In this document: positions 21,311-30,701 of the stretch, in pieces
How positions within the stretch are numbered: the stretch's first letter is position 1
Layout of the letters: each line of letters starts with the position of its first letter
NCBI GenBank assembly: GCA_016195825.1
Contig: JACPYV010000118.1
Location: forward strand, 1 to 44,549
DNA length: 44,549 bases
Origin: Burkholderiales bacterium
GTDB taxonomy: Bacteria; Pseudomonadota; Gammaproteobacteria; Burkholderiales; Burkholderiaceae_C
Reading direction: 5' to 3'
Made by a program: the position numbers and the translations under genes
The notes under the pieces: generated by a model
Seen by the model: only the letters and a program-made list of their open reading frames with translations
Database searches by the model: none
Told to the model about the DNA's origin: nothing

Positions 21311-21922
21311 TCAACGCTGCGTCAACGCCAGCTTCGCACCCAGCGCCAGGAACGTTGCTGCGAAGCTTCGCCGCAGCCAGGCCAGCACTGTGGCGTTGCC
21401 CAGCACGTGCCGGCGCATGCGCGCCGCGAAGGCGCCATAGACCGCGAACACCCCGAAGGTCATGGCCATGAAAATGGCCGACAGCTGAAGCAGCGTGACC
21501 GTCGGTGCCGCGTCGCCCGCGGCGATGAACTGTGGCAGGAATGCCAGGAAGAACATCGAGAGCTTGGGATTCAGCAGGTTTACGAGGATGGCGTGCCGAA
21601 TGACGGCCCCGTCGGAGCGCGGTGCGCCATCGAGCGGGATCGTCAGCACACCTTGCTCGCGCCAAGTCATCCAAGCCAGGTAAAGCAGGTAGGCCACGCC
21701 AGCGATCTTGATGGTCTCGAAGGCCAGGCTGCTCGCACGCAGTAGCGCCGCTAGGCCGGTCACGGCGGCCAGCACGTGCGGCACGATGCCCAGCGTGCAG
21801 CCCAAGGCCGCGACGATGGCCGTGCGCGTGCCGCGCGACAGGCCGGTGGCGATGGTCACCGCCGCACCCGTGCCGGGCGAGGCGACGACCAGAAGCGAGA
21901 GGGTCAGGAATTCGATGTTCAT
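21311..21922 (-). CDS. LysE-family amino acid/metabolite exporter
   Basis: A 203-residue LysE/RhtB-type inner-membrane exporter with about six hydrophobic segments. The N-terminal SPGTGAAVTIATGLSRGTRT corresponds to the family's conserved first loop (usually PGP), and LVNLLNPKLSMFFLAFLPQF is the hallmark of helix 4. The substrate is probably an amino acid but cannot be named. The ATG at 21922-21920 is supported by GAGGAG nine bases upstream. It follows the AraC-type regulator gene on the same strand (64-bp gap), a frequent pairing in which the regulator controls the exporter. Confidence 0.9.
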   Translation of the reverse strand: MNIEFLTLSLLVVASPGTGAAVTIATGLSRGTRTAIVAALGCTLGIVPHVLAAVTGLAALLRASSLAFETIKIAGVAYLLYLAWMTWREQGVLTIPLDGAPRSDGAVIRHAILVNLLNPKLSMFFLAFLPQFIAAGDAAPTVTLLQLSAIFMAMTFGVFAVYGAFAARMRRHVLGNATVLAWLRRSFAATFLALGAKLALTQR

Positions 21923-21986
21923 GCGGGCGCTCCTCAAAGGGAACGCGATGCTGCGGCGCTGTCGAAGCGCCGTCTTGAACGAAATT

Positions 21987-22778
21987 TCAGCCCAGCGCGA
22001 AGGCGCCGGGCGTCAGGCCGAAGCTGCGCACGAAACAGCGCGTCATGTGGCTCTGGTCCGAGAACCCGCTGGCGGCGGCCGTCTCGGCCAGCGGCAGGCC
22101 GCCGCGCACCAGCCGGCGGGCGTGCTGGACGCGACGTTGCAACAGGTAGGCGTGGGGCGGCAGGCCGGTCAGCCGTGTGAAGGCACGCAGGAACTGGTAG
22201 CGGCTCAGGCCAGCGTCCGAAGCCATCGCCGCCAGCGATGGCGACGCCTGCGGGTCGTCATCGATCCGTTCGCGCGCCGTGGCCACGCCAGCGACCAGGG
22301 CCGAGCGCCGCCGTGGCACCGGGCGCAGCAGCCTCGCGATCAAGCTCAGCAAAGCTACCTCGGACGCCAAGCCCGATTCGCCCGGCGCCGTCGCCGCCTC
22401 GAACAAGGCGTGGAAGCGCGCCGCCAGCACGGCGTCGCGGATGACCGGTGCCGTGAACTCGAAGGCGGCGCCCGGCGACACGTCGGCCGCGGCAGGCAGC
22501 AGAAGGGCCGGGTCGACGTAGAGCATGCGCCAGCGCCGCCCCGTTGCATCGAAGGGCTTGCCGTCATGCACTTCGCCCGGGTTGACCGTGATCATGTCCC
22601 CGGCGCCGGCTTCGACCATGCCACGGCCGCTGGCGGACTTCTGGGCGCCGCGCTCGATGAGGCCGATGCCGAAATCGTCATGGGTGTGGCGGCCGAAGGC
22701 CAGCGCCGAATCGGCCGCGACAACCTCGACGCCGGGTATGCCGGAGCGCAGCAGCTGGAAGCCTCGGGCCGCAGTCAT
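21987..22778 (-). CDS. AraC-family transcriptional regulator
   Basis: A 263-residue regulator with an N-terminal cupin-like sensing domain (RHTHDDFGIGLIERG and TVNPGEVHDG are typical). A C-terminal double helix-turn-helix follows: SLAAMASDAGLSRYQFLRAF, and then ETAAASGFSDQSHMTRCFVR with the family ending SFGLTPGAF. It is a probable ligand-responsive activator of the downstream LysE-type exporter. It begins 18 bp after the dgkA stop, so read-through from the sigma operon is possible, though a separate function seems likely. Confidence 0.92.
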   Translation of the reverse strand: MTAARGFQLLRSGIPGVEVVAADSALAFGRHTHDDFGIGLIERGAQKSASGRGMVEAGAGDMITVNPGEVHDGKPFDATGRRWRMLYVDPALLLPAAADVSPGAAFEFTAPVIRDAVLAARFHALFEAATAPGESGLASEVALLSLIARLLRPVPRRRSALVAGVATARERIDDDPQASPSLAAMASDAGLSRYQFLRAFTRLTGLPPHAYLLQRRVQHARRLVRGGLPLAETAAASGFSDQSHMTRCFVRSFGLTPGAFALG

Positions 22779-22796
22779 GGCCCGAGTGTCACACCG

Positions 22797-23174
22797 TCAG
22801 CGCAGGTGCTGCCAGATGGCCGCGCCCCAGATGCCGGCGGCCAGCACCAGTGCCATCAGCACGGCGGCGCTGGCGATGTCCTTGGCGCGCTTGGAGAGGT
22901 CGTGCCGCTCGAAGGAGACGCGGTCGACGACGGCCTCGACGGCAGAGTTCAGCAGCTCGACGATGAGGATCAGCAGCAGCGAACCCAGCAGCAGCGCCGC
23001 CTGCTCCCAGGTGTTGGCCAGCCAGAAGGCCAGCGGTGCTGCGAACACGCACAGCCAGGTCTCCTGGCGGAAGGCGCTCTCGCCGGTGTACGCGGCTTTC
23101 AGGCCGGCCCAGGAATAGCCGGCGGCATGGATGATGCGGTCCAGGCCGGTCCGGCCCTTGTGCGGGTTGGTCAT
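22797..23174 (-). CDS. dgkA: Diacylglycerol kinase, prokaryotic DgkA family
   Basis: A 125-residue protein, near the usual 120-130. Three membrane helices are visible. The catalytic signature IVELLNSAVEAVVDRVSFER, followed by HDLSKRAKDIASAAV, matches E. coli DgkA closely. It phosphorylates diacylglycerol to phosphatidic acid, recycling lipid from membrane-derived glycan synthesis. The ATG overlaps the stop of the RDD gene (ATGA at 23171-23174), so it is coupled to the upstream sigma-factor operon. The frame is open further upstream but that part lies inside the RDD gene. Confidence 0.95.
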   Translation of the reverse strand: MTNPHKGRTGLDRIIHAAGYSWAGLKAAYTGESAFRQETWLCVFAAPLAFWLANTWEQAALLLGSLLLILIVELLNSAVEAVVDRVSFERHDLSKRAKDIASAAVLMALVLAAGIWGAAIWQHLR

Positions 23175-23683
23175 GGGCGCACGGGAAGTTGGGTGATGAC
23201 GCGCGAACCGCAGATCGCGTCGTGTAGGAATTGTCGCTGCGGATGCAGCCGCGCGATCAGCAGATAGCCCGCGACGCCGGCGATGAGGCTGCCGATGATG
23301 GCGCCGCCACCGTGCAGCCCGAGCGCCCACACGCTGACCAGCGCCGGCAGGAACCACAGCCAGCTGAAGACGTAGCGCAGCAGCGCTCGGCCCCAGCCTA
23401 GCGGCCGGCCGGCGGCATCGACGACGCGCAGATGCCAGGTCTTCATCGCCAGCGTCTGCCCCGAGCGGGTCCAGAAACCGATGAAATACAGCCCCAGCAC
23501 GACGAAGAGGAAAGCGCCCAGGCCGGCACGCCCTTGCAGCGCATGCTGCTGGCGCGTCAGCACCGCGTAGAGGAAGCCGGCGAAGAAGAGCACGCCGAAC
23601 AACAGCACGCCCTCGTAGAGGAAGGCGGCGAAGCGTCTCGCCAGGCCGGGCGGCGTGGCGTGCGGGTCTGCCGGTACCGTCAT
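23171..23683 (-). CDS. RDD-family membrane protein
   Basis: A 170-residue integral membrane protein of the RDD family. The N-terminal ARRFAAFLYEGVLLFGVLFF holds an Arg and a short acidic position of the kind that names the family. GFWTRSGQTLAMKTWHLRVV is the conserved cytoplasmic loop, and HPQRQFLHDAICGSRVI is the typical end. The function is unknown; some relatives are proposed ion exchangers. Both ends overlap neighbours by 4 bases, DUF3106 upstream and dgkA downstream. It therefore belongs to the five-gene operon headed by the sigma factor at 25545. Confidence 0.88.
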   Translation of the reverse strand: MTVPADPHATPPGLARRFAAFLYEGVLLFGVLFFAGFLYAVLTRQQHALQGRAGLGAFLFVVLGLYFIGFWTRSGQTLAMKTWHLRVVDAAGRPLGWGRALLRYVFSWLWFLPALVSVWALGLHGGGAIIGSLIAGVAGYLLIARLHPQRQFLHDAICGSRVITQLPVRP

Positions 23684-24522
23684 TGGCCCGGGGTGGACGC
23701 GGACGGCGCCTTCAGCGATTTGGGCAGCAGCGTCTTGGGGTCGACCAGCGCGGGATCGGCAACCACCTTGGCCTCGCCAGCCGAATGATGGCCGGGCAGG
23801 GCAGGGCCGCGCGTCATCAGTACCGTGGTGGCGCCGGGCTTGGCCTGGATCAGGCTGCCCGCCACCGCCGTGGCCGGAAGCAGCTTGGGCGCGGCGGGCA
23901 CGATGTTGGACTTGGGCTGGGCTTCCAGCTTCTTGGCCGGGCGCACGGGCGGTGTCGCCTGGGCCTGGCGGCGCGCAGTGCCTTTGTCGTTCAGCGCCTG
24001 ACGTTCCTCTGGCGTGAGCGCCTGATAGGCCTCCCACTTGGCCTGGCGCTGCTCGGCATCGACCTGCTTGGCGACCTGGAAGCCGATGCGGGCGTTCTGA
24101 CGCTCGATCGGCGTCAGCCGTGCCCATTCGCGCATGCGGTCATGCACGCGGGCTAATTCAGGCGCAGGCAGCGTTGCCAGCGTGGGGGTGGCGCTCAGCC
24201 ATTTGCTGCGTTGGGTGGCGCTGATGCCGTTCCAGTCGTTCGCCAGCGGCGCGAGCAAGGCTTGCTGGCCAGGTGTCAGACCGGCCCAGGCAGGTGGCGC
24301 GGCCAGCGTGGGCACGGCCGGCTTGGCGAGCGGCTGCGGCTTGGCTGCCACGACGGGCGCCGCGACACTGGCCGCCGGCTCGGGCGCTGCAGGCGTCTCC
24401 GGCGTCTGCGCAAAAGCACAAAGCCCCGCTGCGCTGAGCAGCAGGGCGATCAGCAGGCGGGGTGGGGTGGGGGGCAGCGTCGTCGCGGCTCGGGTCATGC
24501 GCATCCGGTCATTCTTCACCAT
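23680..24522 (-). CDS. Secreted DUF3106-domain protein
   Basis: A 280-residue protein with an N-terminal signal sequence (LLIALLLSAAGLCAFAQ) and an Ala/Pro-rich spacer. The conserved middle part has LTPGQQALLAPLANDWNGIS, ARVHDRMREWARLTPIERQN, and KWEAYQALTPEERQAL, the hallmarks of DUF3106. It is probably periplasmic. Start choices are 24522, 24504 or 24498; the first overlaps the DUF3619 gene by 14 bases. The repeated Trp/Leu-Thr-Pro helices resemble periplasmic stress sensors of the CpxP/Spy type by general composition. That resemblance is only a suggestion. It lies between a membrane DUF3619 protein and an RDD protein. Confidence 0.85.
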   Translation of the reverse strand: MVKNDRMRMTRAATTLPPTPPRLLIALLLSAAGLCAFAQTPETPAAPEPAASVAAPVVAAKPQPLAKPAVPTLAAPPAWAGLTPGQQALLAPLANDWNGISATQRSKWLSATPTLATLPAPELARVHDRMREWARLTPIERQNARIGFQVAKQVDAEQRQAKWEAYQALTPEERQALNDKGTARRQAQATPPVRPAKKLEAQPKSNIVPAAPKLLPATAVAGSLIQAKPGATTVLMTRGPALPGHHSAGEAKVVADPALVDPKTLLPKSLKAPSASTPGQ

Positions 24523-24982
24523 CGCGCAGGAACTCCGCGAAGCCTGGGTCGCTGAAGGCGGCGGGCGGCAGGTTGTCGCTGAGCAGGGCGGTATCGACTT
24601 CAGCGGCGGCGGCGATCTGTTCGTGGATCCGGCCCTGTTGCATCAGCAGCAGGCCGGCCAGCAGCAGGATCAGCGGCAGGAAGGATACGAGCTTGGACCA
24701 CAGGCCGTTGTCGCCGCCCGCACCGCGCGGACCGCCGTTCAGGGCCAGTGTGGCTCCCATCTGCACCACGCTGGGGCCGGCGGTGCTCAGCTTCGTGCTG
24801 CGGGCCGTGCGCGCCTGCGCGGCGCGGGCCAGGGCCTGCTCGCGGGCGAAGCGCAGGCGCTCCGACACGTCGTGCGGCAGCGCTGCGCTGCGCTCGGTCA
24901 GGCCGGCGGCCACGCGCAGTCCGAAGCGCGTGACGCGGGCGTCCAGCTCGGCAGGGAGGGCGGAAAAATTTGGCGACGTCAT
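24509..24982 (-). CDS. DUF3619 single-span membrane protein, candidate anti-sigma factor
   Basis: A 157-residue DUF3619 protein. The N-terminal 95 residues are cytoplasmic in style (ELDARVTRFGLRVAAGLTER, then FAREQALARAAQAR). One membrane span follows at about 97-115 (LVSFLPLILLLAGLLLMQQ), and then an acidic tail of 40 residues. It is encoded immediately after a sigma factor with a 4-base overlap. The size, topology and position match those of anti-sigma factors, though the family is officially of unknown function. No zinc-binding HxxxCxxC motif is seen, so it would not be a ZAS-type anti-sigma. Confidence 0.85.
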   Translation of the reverse strand: MTSPNFSALPAELDARVTRFGLRVAAGLTERSAALPHDVSERLRFAREQALARAAQARTARSTKLSTAGPSVVQMGATLALNGGPRGAGGDNGLWSKLVSFLPLILLLAGLLLMQQGRIHEQIAAAAEVDTALLSDNLPPAAFSDPGFAEFLRDGEE

Positions 24983-25545
24983 AGCGTGATCCCCTTGGCC
25001 TTGAGCGCCTTGGCCAATGCATGAACGGCTCGTGAGCAGTGTGTTTTGACACTCCCTTCCGAGCAGCCCATCACCGAGGCGGTCTCTGCAACATCCAGTT
25101 CCTCCCAGTAACGCAGCAGGAAGGCTTCGCGTTGACGCGTCGGTAATTGTTCGACTTCGGCCTCGATGCGTTGCAAGATCTGCGCCCGGCCGACTTCGTC
25201 CGCCGCGCTGAGCGCGCCCATGGCGCCGTCCTGGGTTTCCAGGATCTCCAGCAGGTCGAAATCCCCGTCGGCGTCGCTGCCCTCGAAGTCCGACATGTTG
25301 GTCATGACTGCGTTGCGGACCTTCTGGCGACGGAAGTGATCCATCGTCGCGTTGGACAGGATGCGCTGGAACAGCAGCGGCAACTCGGCCGCGGGGCGGT
25401 CGAAGTAGTTTTCCGCCAGCTTGATCATGGCGTCCTGCACGATGTCCAGGGCGGCATCGTCATCACGGACGACATAGGCCGTGCGCTTGAAGGCGCGGCG
25501 GTCCACGGTACGGAGGAAATCGTTGAGTTCTTTGTCGGTGGCCAA
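24979..25545 (-). CDS. RNA polymerase sigma factor, ECF type
   Basis: A 188-residue sigma factor. Region 2 includes KRTAYVVRDDDAALDIVQDA and FQRILSNATMDHFRRQKVRN. Region 4 includes LPTRQREAFLLRYWEELDVA followed by ETASVMGCSEGSVKTHCSRA. The start is TTG at 25545-25543, because a TAG lies four codons upstream in frame and the family N-terminus is MATDKELNDFL. There is no Shine-Dalgarno, so translation initiation may be weak or regulated. It heads the operon sigma-DUF3619-DUF3106-RDD-dgkA and lies divergent from ilvI. A -10-like GATAAT is present upstream. Confidence 0.92.
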   Translation of the reverse strand: MATDKELNDFLRTVDRRAFKRTAYVVRDDDAALDIVQDAMIKLAENYFDRPAAELPLLFQRILSNATMDHFRRQKVRNAVMTNMSDFEGSDADGDFDLLEILETQDGAMGALSAADEVGRAQILQRIEAEVEQLPTRQREAFLLRYWEELDVAETASVMGCSEGSVKTHCSRAVHALAKALKAKGITL

Positions 25546-25574
25546 GGCGGGAGGCTATCCGGGCAGCAACACAA

Positions 25575-25580
25575 ATTATC
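25575..25580 (-). promoter_or_regulatory. Probable -10 element for the sigma-DUF3619 operon
   Basis: On the minus strand GATAAT (25580-25575) is a 5/6 match to the sigma-70 -10 element. Transcription would start about 20-25 bases before the TTG start codon. No good -35 hexamer lies 16-18 bp upstream, so this is a one-sided match. Confidence 0.4.
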
Positions 25581-25631
25581 GCATCGGCTACTGCATTCGT
25601 CTCATACGAAGGCTCGGGCGATTTTGCTCGG

Positions 25632-25784
25632 CATAATACGGCTTCGCACAAAGAGTCATGGTCTCTCAGTGGTCGCCCGACTGGGGCCCCATCTGTTGAC
25701 GCGCAGGTTCCGAATCCGTCTCACGAGGACGAGAGGAGGGGCACCAATGGTTTTTCGTTAGAGAAAATCACAGAGGTTCTAAAA
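25632..25784 (+). promoter_or_regulatory. Leader region of the ilvIHC operon
   Basis: A -10-like CATAAT lies at 25632-25637, and the leader continues to the ilvI ATG at 25785. It contains a hairpin in which TCCGTCTC (25715-25722) can pair with GAGAGGA (25731-25737), with one bulged G. This would cover part of the strong Shine-Dalgarno AGGAGGG (25734-25740) that serves a four-codon ORF. After that ORF comes a second, weaker ribosome binding site AGAGG (25772-25776) for ilvI. No leucine/valine/isoleucine-rich leader peptide is visible, so the classical attenuation seen at leuA is not apparent here. Confidence 0.5.
25747..25761 (+). CDS. Minimal leader ORF (MVFR) upstream of ilvI
   Basis: ATG-GTT-TTT-CGT-TAG follows the strong ribosome binding site AGGAGGG at 25734-25740 with 6-base spacing. 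It ends 23 bases before the ilvI ATG. The Shine-Dalgarno is better than that of ilvI itself. Ribosomes loading here would terminate near the ilvI start and could reinitiate or open the leader structure. Whether it is translated is unknown. Confidence 0.4.
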   Translation: MVFR

Positions 25785-27572
25785 ATGGATATGTCTGCCG
25801 CGGAAATCAAGCGCGCCGCCCTGGCGCAGCCGCAAACTTCCCCCCCCAATTCCCCCACCGCGGAGCTCAACGGCTCCGAGATCCTCGTTCGCTGCCTGCA
25901 GGCCGAAGGGGTGCGCCACCTTTGGGGTTACCCCGGCGGCGCGGTGCTCTACATCTACGACGCGCTGTACAAGCAGCAAAGCATCCAGCACGTGCTGGTG
26001 CGTCATGAGCAGGCCGCCGTCCATGCGGCTGACGGTTTTGCCCGCGCCAGCGGTGAGGTCGGCGTCGCGCTGGTGACCTCGGGCCCGGGCGTCACGAATG
26101 CCGTCACCGGCATCGCGACGGCGTACATGGACTCGATCCCGATGGTCATCATCACGGGTCAGGTCCCCACGCCAGCGATCGGCCTGGATGCTTTCCAGGA
26201 GTGCGACACCGTCGGCATCACCCGCCCCATCGTCAAGCACAACTTCCTGGTGAAGGACGTGCGCGACCTTGCGCTGACGCTGAAGAAGGCCTTCCACATC
26301 GCTCGCACTGGCCGGCCCGGTCCGGTCGTCGTGGACATTCCCAAGGATGTGTCGCTGGCCCGCACGACCTTCAGCTACCCGGACCGCATCGAGATGCGCT
26401 CCTACAACCCGGTGAAGAAGGGCCACAGCGGCCAGATTCGCAAGGCTGTGCAGCTGCTGCTGCAGGCCAAGCGGCCTTACATCTACACGGGCGGCGGCGT
26501 CATCCTGGGTGAGGCGACCGCCGAGCTGCGCGAGCTTGTCGACCTGGTCGGCTTCCCTTGCACGAACACGCTGATGGGCCTGGGCGCGATGCCCGGCACC
26601 GATCCGCGCTTCCTGGGCATGCTGGGCATGCACGGGACCTACGAAGCCAACATGACCATGCAGCACTGTGACGTGCTGCTGGCCGTGGGCGCGCGCTTCG
26701 ATGACCGCGTCATTGGCAACCCCAAGCACTTCGGCTCGGTCGAGCGCAAGATCATTCATGTGGACATCGACCCTTCGTCGATCTCCAAGCGCGTGCGCGT
26801 CGACATCCCCATTGTGGGCGACGTCAAGGACGTGCTGCAGGAACTGATCGTGCAGATCAAGGAAGCGCAGGCCAAGCCCGACGCGCAGGCGCTGGGCGCC
26901 TGGTGGAGCCAGATCAACGACTGGCGCCGCAAGGACTGCCTTGCCTTCAAGGGCTCGGACGAGGTCATCAAGCCGCAGATGGTGGTGGACACGCTGTGGC
27001 GCCTGACTCGCGACCGCGACACCTACATCACGTCGGACGTTGGCCAGCACCAGATGTGGGCCGCGCAGTACTACAAGTTCGACCAGCCGCGCCGCTGGAT
27101 CAACTCCGGTGGCCTGGGCACGATGGGCGTGGGCCTGCCCTACGCGATGGGCATCAAGCTGGCCAAGCCCGAGTCGGATGTGTTCTGCATCACCGGCGAA
27201 GGCAGCATCCAGATGTGCATCCAGGAGCTGTCGACCTGCTTCCAGTACCAGACGCCGGTCAAGATCGTCTCGCTGAACAACCGCTACCTGGGCATGGTGC
27301 GCCAGTGGCAGCAACTGGACTACGGCGGTCGCTACTCGCACAGCTACATGGACGCGCTGCCCGACTTCGTGAAGCTGGCTGAGGCCTACGGCCACGTGGG
27401 TATCCTGGTCGAGAAGCCAAGCGACGTGGAAGGCGCGCTGAAAGAGGCGATGCGCCTCAAGGACCGCACCGTCTTCCTGGACATCCGCACCGACCCGACG
27501 GAGAACGTCTGGCCGATGGTCAAGGCGGGCAAGGGCATTTCCGAGATGCTGCTGGGATCGGAAGACCTGTGA
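25785..27572 (+). CDS. ilvI: Acetolactate synthase, large (catalytic) subunit
   Basis: A 595-residue thiamine-diphosphate enzyme joining two pyruvates, or pyruvate and 2-oxobutyrate, in the first common step of Val/Leu/Ile synthesis. The catalytic glutamate is E75 in VRHEQAAVHAADGFARASG. FAD/TPP-domain landmarks are ALVTSGPGVTNAVTGIATAY, QVPTPAIGLDAFQECD and ITGEGSIQMCIQELSTCFQY. The ThDP motif begins GEG rather than GDG, a conservative change. The N-terminus has about 25 extra residues before LNGSEILV. The start is ATG 25785, with ATG 25791 as an alternative. ilvH follows after 166 bp. Confidence 0.96.
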   Translation: MDMSAAEIKRAALAQPQTSPPNSPTAELNGSEILVRCLQAEGVRHLWGYPGGAVLYIYDALYKQQSIQHVLVRHEQAAVHAADGFARASGEVGVALVTSGPGVTNAVTGIATAYMDSIPMVIITGQVPTPAIGLDAFQECDTVGITRPIVKHNFLVKDVRDLALTLKKAFHIARTGRPGPVVVDIPKDVSLARTTFSYPDRIEMRSYNPVKKGHSGQIRKAVQLLLQAKRPYIYTGGGVILGEATAELRELVDLVGFPCTNTLMGLGAMPGTDPRFLGMLGMHGTYEANMTMQHCDVLLAVGARFDDRVIGNPKHFGSVERKIIHVDIDPSSISKRVRVDIPIVGDVKDVLQELIVQIKEAQAKPDAQALGAWWSQINDWRRKDCLAFKGSDEVIKPQMVVDTLWRLTRDRDTYITSDVGQHQMWAAQYYKFDQPRRWINSGGLGTMGVGLPYAMGIKLAKPESDVFCITGEGSIQMCIQELSTCFQYQTPVKIVSLNNRYLGMVRQWQQLDYGGRYSHSYMDALPDFVKLAEAYGHVGILVEKPSDVEGALKEAMRLKDRTVFLDIRTDPTENVWPMVKAGKGISEMLLGSEDL

Positions 27573-27690
27573 GTGCCTGAAGCTAACAGCTCTGGCTGGC
27601 GTTACCGCGCCACCTGGGGCTCCTGGCGAAAAGCGCAATCAGTCCGACACCGCAGCGAATCCATTCACTCGATCAAGCGCAGCCAAGGTC

Positions 27691-27705
27691 CGGCGGTTAC
27701 CGCCG
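27691..27705 (+). other. Hairpin in the ilvI-ilvH gap
   Basis: CGGCGG (27691-27696) and CCGCCG (27700-27705) form a 6-bp stem with a TTA loop in the 166-bp gap between ilvI and ilvH. No T-run follows, so it is more likely an mRNA structure that tunes the subunit ratio than a terminator. The rest of the gap holds no gene that I can support. Confidence 0.35.
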
Positions 27706-27738
27706 CCGGCACTGAAGAGCGCGAAGGACGAAGACCCC

Positions 27739-29293
<1,555 letters not shown>

Positions 29294-29314
29294 TCCCGAC
29301 GGGCGAACAGTCGG

Positions 29315-29345
29315 GGCCGGTGCCGCAGGGTGCCGGCCTTTTTGT
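29315..29345 (+). terminator. Intrinsic terminator after ilvC
   Basis: GGCCGGTGCC (29315-29324) pairs with GGTGCCGGCC (29329-29338) through eight Watson-Crick and two G-U pairs, with a GCAG loop. TTTTT follows, then G and another T-run. It is 22 bases past the ilvC stop and also lies at the 3' end of the convergent NIPSNAP gene. Confidence 0.88.
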
Positions 29346-29348
29346 TTT

Positions 29349-29684
29349 TCAGGGTTGGTGGTTCGCCCGCAGCGCGTCAACGGCCTCGTCAGGCAGCCAG
29401 AGCAAGGTGTTGAGATAGGTGTCGAGGCACTCCACCAGGGCCGGGCGCGGACCTTCGCGCCAGGCAGCCGAGCCGTAGAAAGCGTCCTGCTGCGCAACGA
29501 GTTGCTCGCGGCTCGCGAAGGCGCGGATCAAATGGAAGCTCTCGTGCTCGTGGTCCGAGCGGCCAAACGCCACGACGTCCATGCCGCTGGCGCGGACCAG
29601 CGGGAGCGCCTCGCGCACGGCCGCGACGAAGCGCTCGGCGCAATCGGGCTTGAGGCGGTAGGTGCGGACTTCGATGAGTTTCAT
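29349..29684 (-). CDS. NIPSNAP-family protein
   Basis: A 111-residue single-domain NIPSNAP protein, a dimeric alpha-beta-barrel fold. The opening MKLIEVRTYRLKPDCAERFV, the middle VVAFGRSDHEHESFHLIRAF and the end LVECLDTYLNTLLWLPDEAV fit the family. No enzymatic role is established. AGGAG lies nine bases upstream of the ATG. It is an insertion relative to the frequent ilvC-psd-pssA order of Betaproteobacteria, read opposite to its neighbours. The psd gene is not seen here. Confidence 0.85.
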   Translation of the reverse strand: MKLIEVRTYRLKPDCAERFVAAVREALPLVRASGMDVVAFGRSDHEHESFHLIRAFASREQLVAQQDAFYGSAAWREGPRPALVECLDTYLNTLLWLPDEAVDALRANHQP

Positions 29685-29767
29685 GGCGAGGCTCCTGTCG
29701 TCCGCGGGATGCTAGTTTCGCTGCCGTCGCAAACTGTCAGCAGAGGCCCTGCGCTATCCTGCCGCCC

Positions 29768-30592
29768 ATGAGTCCCGATCCCATCGAGGACGACGAGCCC
29801 AGCATCGCCGTCCGCCCCCGCCGCAAAGGCATCTACGCCCTGCCCAACGCGATCACGCTGGGCGCCTTGTTCAGCGCCTTCTACGCCATCGTCATGGCGA
29901 TGAACGGCCGCTTCGAGATCGCCTGCGTCGCGATCTTCGCCGCTGCCATCCTGGACAGCCTGGATGGTCGCGTCGCACGCATGACCAACACGCAGTCCGC
30001 CTTCGGCGAGCAGATGGACAGCCTGTCCGACATGGTCGCCTTCGGCGCTGCACCGGCGCTCATCATCTATATGTGGGCGCTCAAGGACATGGGCAAGCCG
30101 GGCTGGATCCCGGCCTTTGTCTACATCGCCGGCGCCGCTCTGCGGCTCGCGCGTTTCAACGTCAACATCGGCGTCGTCGACAAGCGCTACTTCCAGGGCT
30201 TGCCCAGCCCCGCGGCGGCGGCCATCGTCATGGGGTTGATCTGGTGTGCGGTCGACGCGCCCTGGTACGGCGGTGTCGGCAACATGCCCTGGCTGCGCTG
30301 GACCGCTTTCGTGGTGACCTTGTTCGCCGGGCTTTCGATGGTCACGAATGCGCCCTTCTACAGCTTCAAAGTCTTCGACCGCCGGCGCAGCGTGCCCTTC
30401 ATCGTGCTGGTGGCCATCATGCTGGGCATCGGCCTGATCGCGCTCGACCCACCCACCGTGTTGTTCGCGATCTTCTGCCTGTACGGGCTATCTGGTTATG
30501 TCATTTACGCGTGGCGAAAGTCCAAGGGTAGGCCGGTCAGCGTCATCTCCACCAGCACCGACGAGCCCGACGAACGCGGCTTGCACCAGTAG
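29768..30592 (+). CDS. pssA: CDP-diacylglycerol-serine O-phosphatidyltransferase
   Basis: A 274-residue integral membrane enzyme making phosphatidylserine from CDP-diacylglycerol and serine, the precursor of phosphatidylethanolamine. The CDP-alcohol phosphotransferase motif is complete: [20 protein letters not shown] followed by LSD holds the metal-binding aspartates. There are about seven hydrophobic spans. The N-terminal 20 residues are acidic then basic ([18 protein letters not shown]). The 3' end contains the -35 element of the leuA promoter, so the next transcription unit begins inside this gene's last codons. Confidence 0.95.
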   Translation: MSPDPIEDDEPSIAVRPRRKGIYALPNAITLGALFSAFYAIVMAMNGRFEIACVAIFAAAILDSLDGRVARMTNTQSAFGEQMDSLSDMVAFGAAPALIIYMWALKDMGKPGWIPAFVYIAGAALRLARFNVNIGVVDKRYFQGLPSPAAAAIVMGLIWCAVDAPWYGGVGNMPWLRWTAFVVTLFAGLSMVTNAPFYSFKVFDRRRSVPFIVLVAIMLGIGLIALDPPTVLFAIFCLYGLSGYVIYAWRKSKGRPVSVISTSTDEPDERGLHQ

Positions 30593-30608
30593 GCTTTCGT
30601 GCTAGATT
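30581..30608 (+). promoter_or_regulatory. Promoter of the leuA operon
   Basis: TTGCAC (30581-30586) and TAGATT (30603-30608) are separated by 16 bp and resemble -35 and -10 elements. The -35 overlaps the last codons of pssA. The predicted start, about 30614-30616, is only 1-3 bases before the ATG of the leader peptide, so that peptide would be translated from a nearly leaderless mRNA. Confidence 0.65.
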
Positions 30609-30616
30609 CCACTCCC

Positions 30617-30670
30617 ATGAGTTTCGCGATCAGCCTGCTACTAGCCCTAGAGGAACCACGGGTTCGCTAG
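30617..30670 (+). CDS. leuL: leu operon leader peptide ([17 protein letters not shown])
   Basis: A 17-codon ORF lies between pssA and leuA. Codons 7-11 are CTG CTA CTA GCC CTA, giving four leucines in five positions, three of them read by the rare CTA codon. No Shine-Dalgarno precedes it, fitting the nearly leaderless start. A small hairpin, GAACC/GGTTC (30653-30665), lies over its last codons, and an intrinsic terminator follows 32 bases after the stop. Stalling at the CTA codons when charged leucyl-tRNA is scarce would change the downstream fold, as in classical leucine attenuation. Recognised from its layout, not by homology search. Confidence 0.8.
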   Translation: MSFAISLLLALEEPRVR

Positions 30671-30701
30671 TCAGTCACGCCTACACGCACACTCTGACCC
30701 C

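Noticed and set aside
25658..25699. A 13-codon ORF (MVSQWSPDWGPIC) in the ilvI leader
   Set aside because: It has no properly spaced Shine-Dalgarno and no branched-chain codon enrichment. It may be chance, though it is inside the probable transcript.
25701..25722. A tRNA-like GGTTCCGAATCC stretch in the ilvI leader
   Set aside because: No acceptor, D or anticodon stem can be drawn around it.
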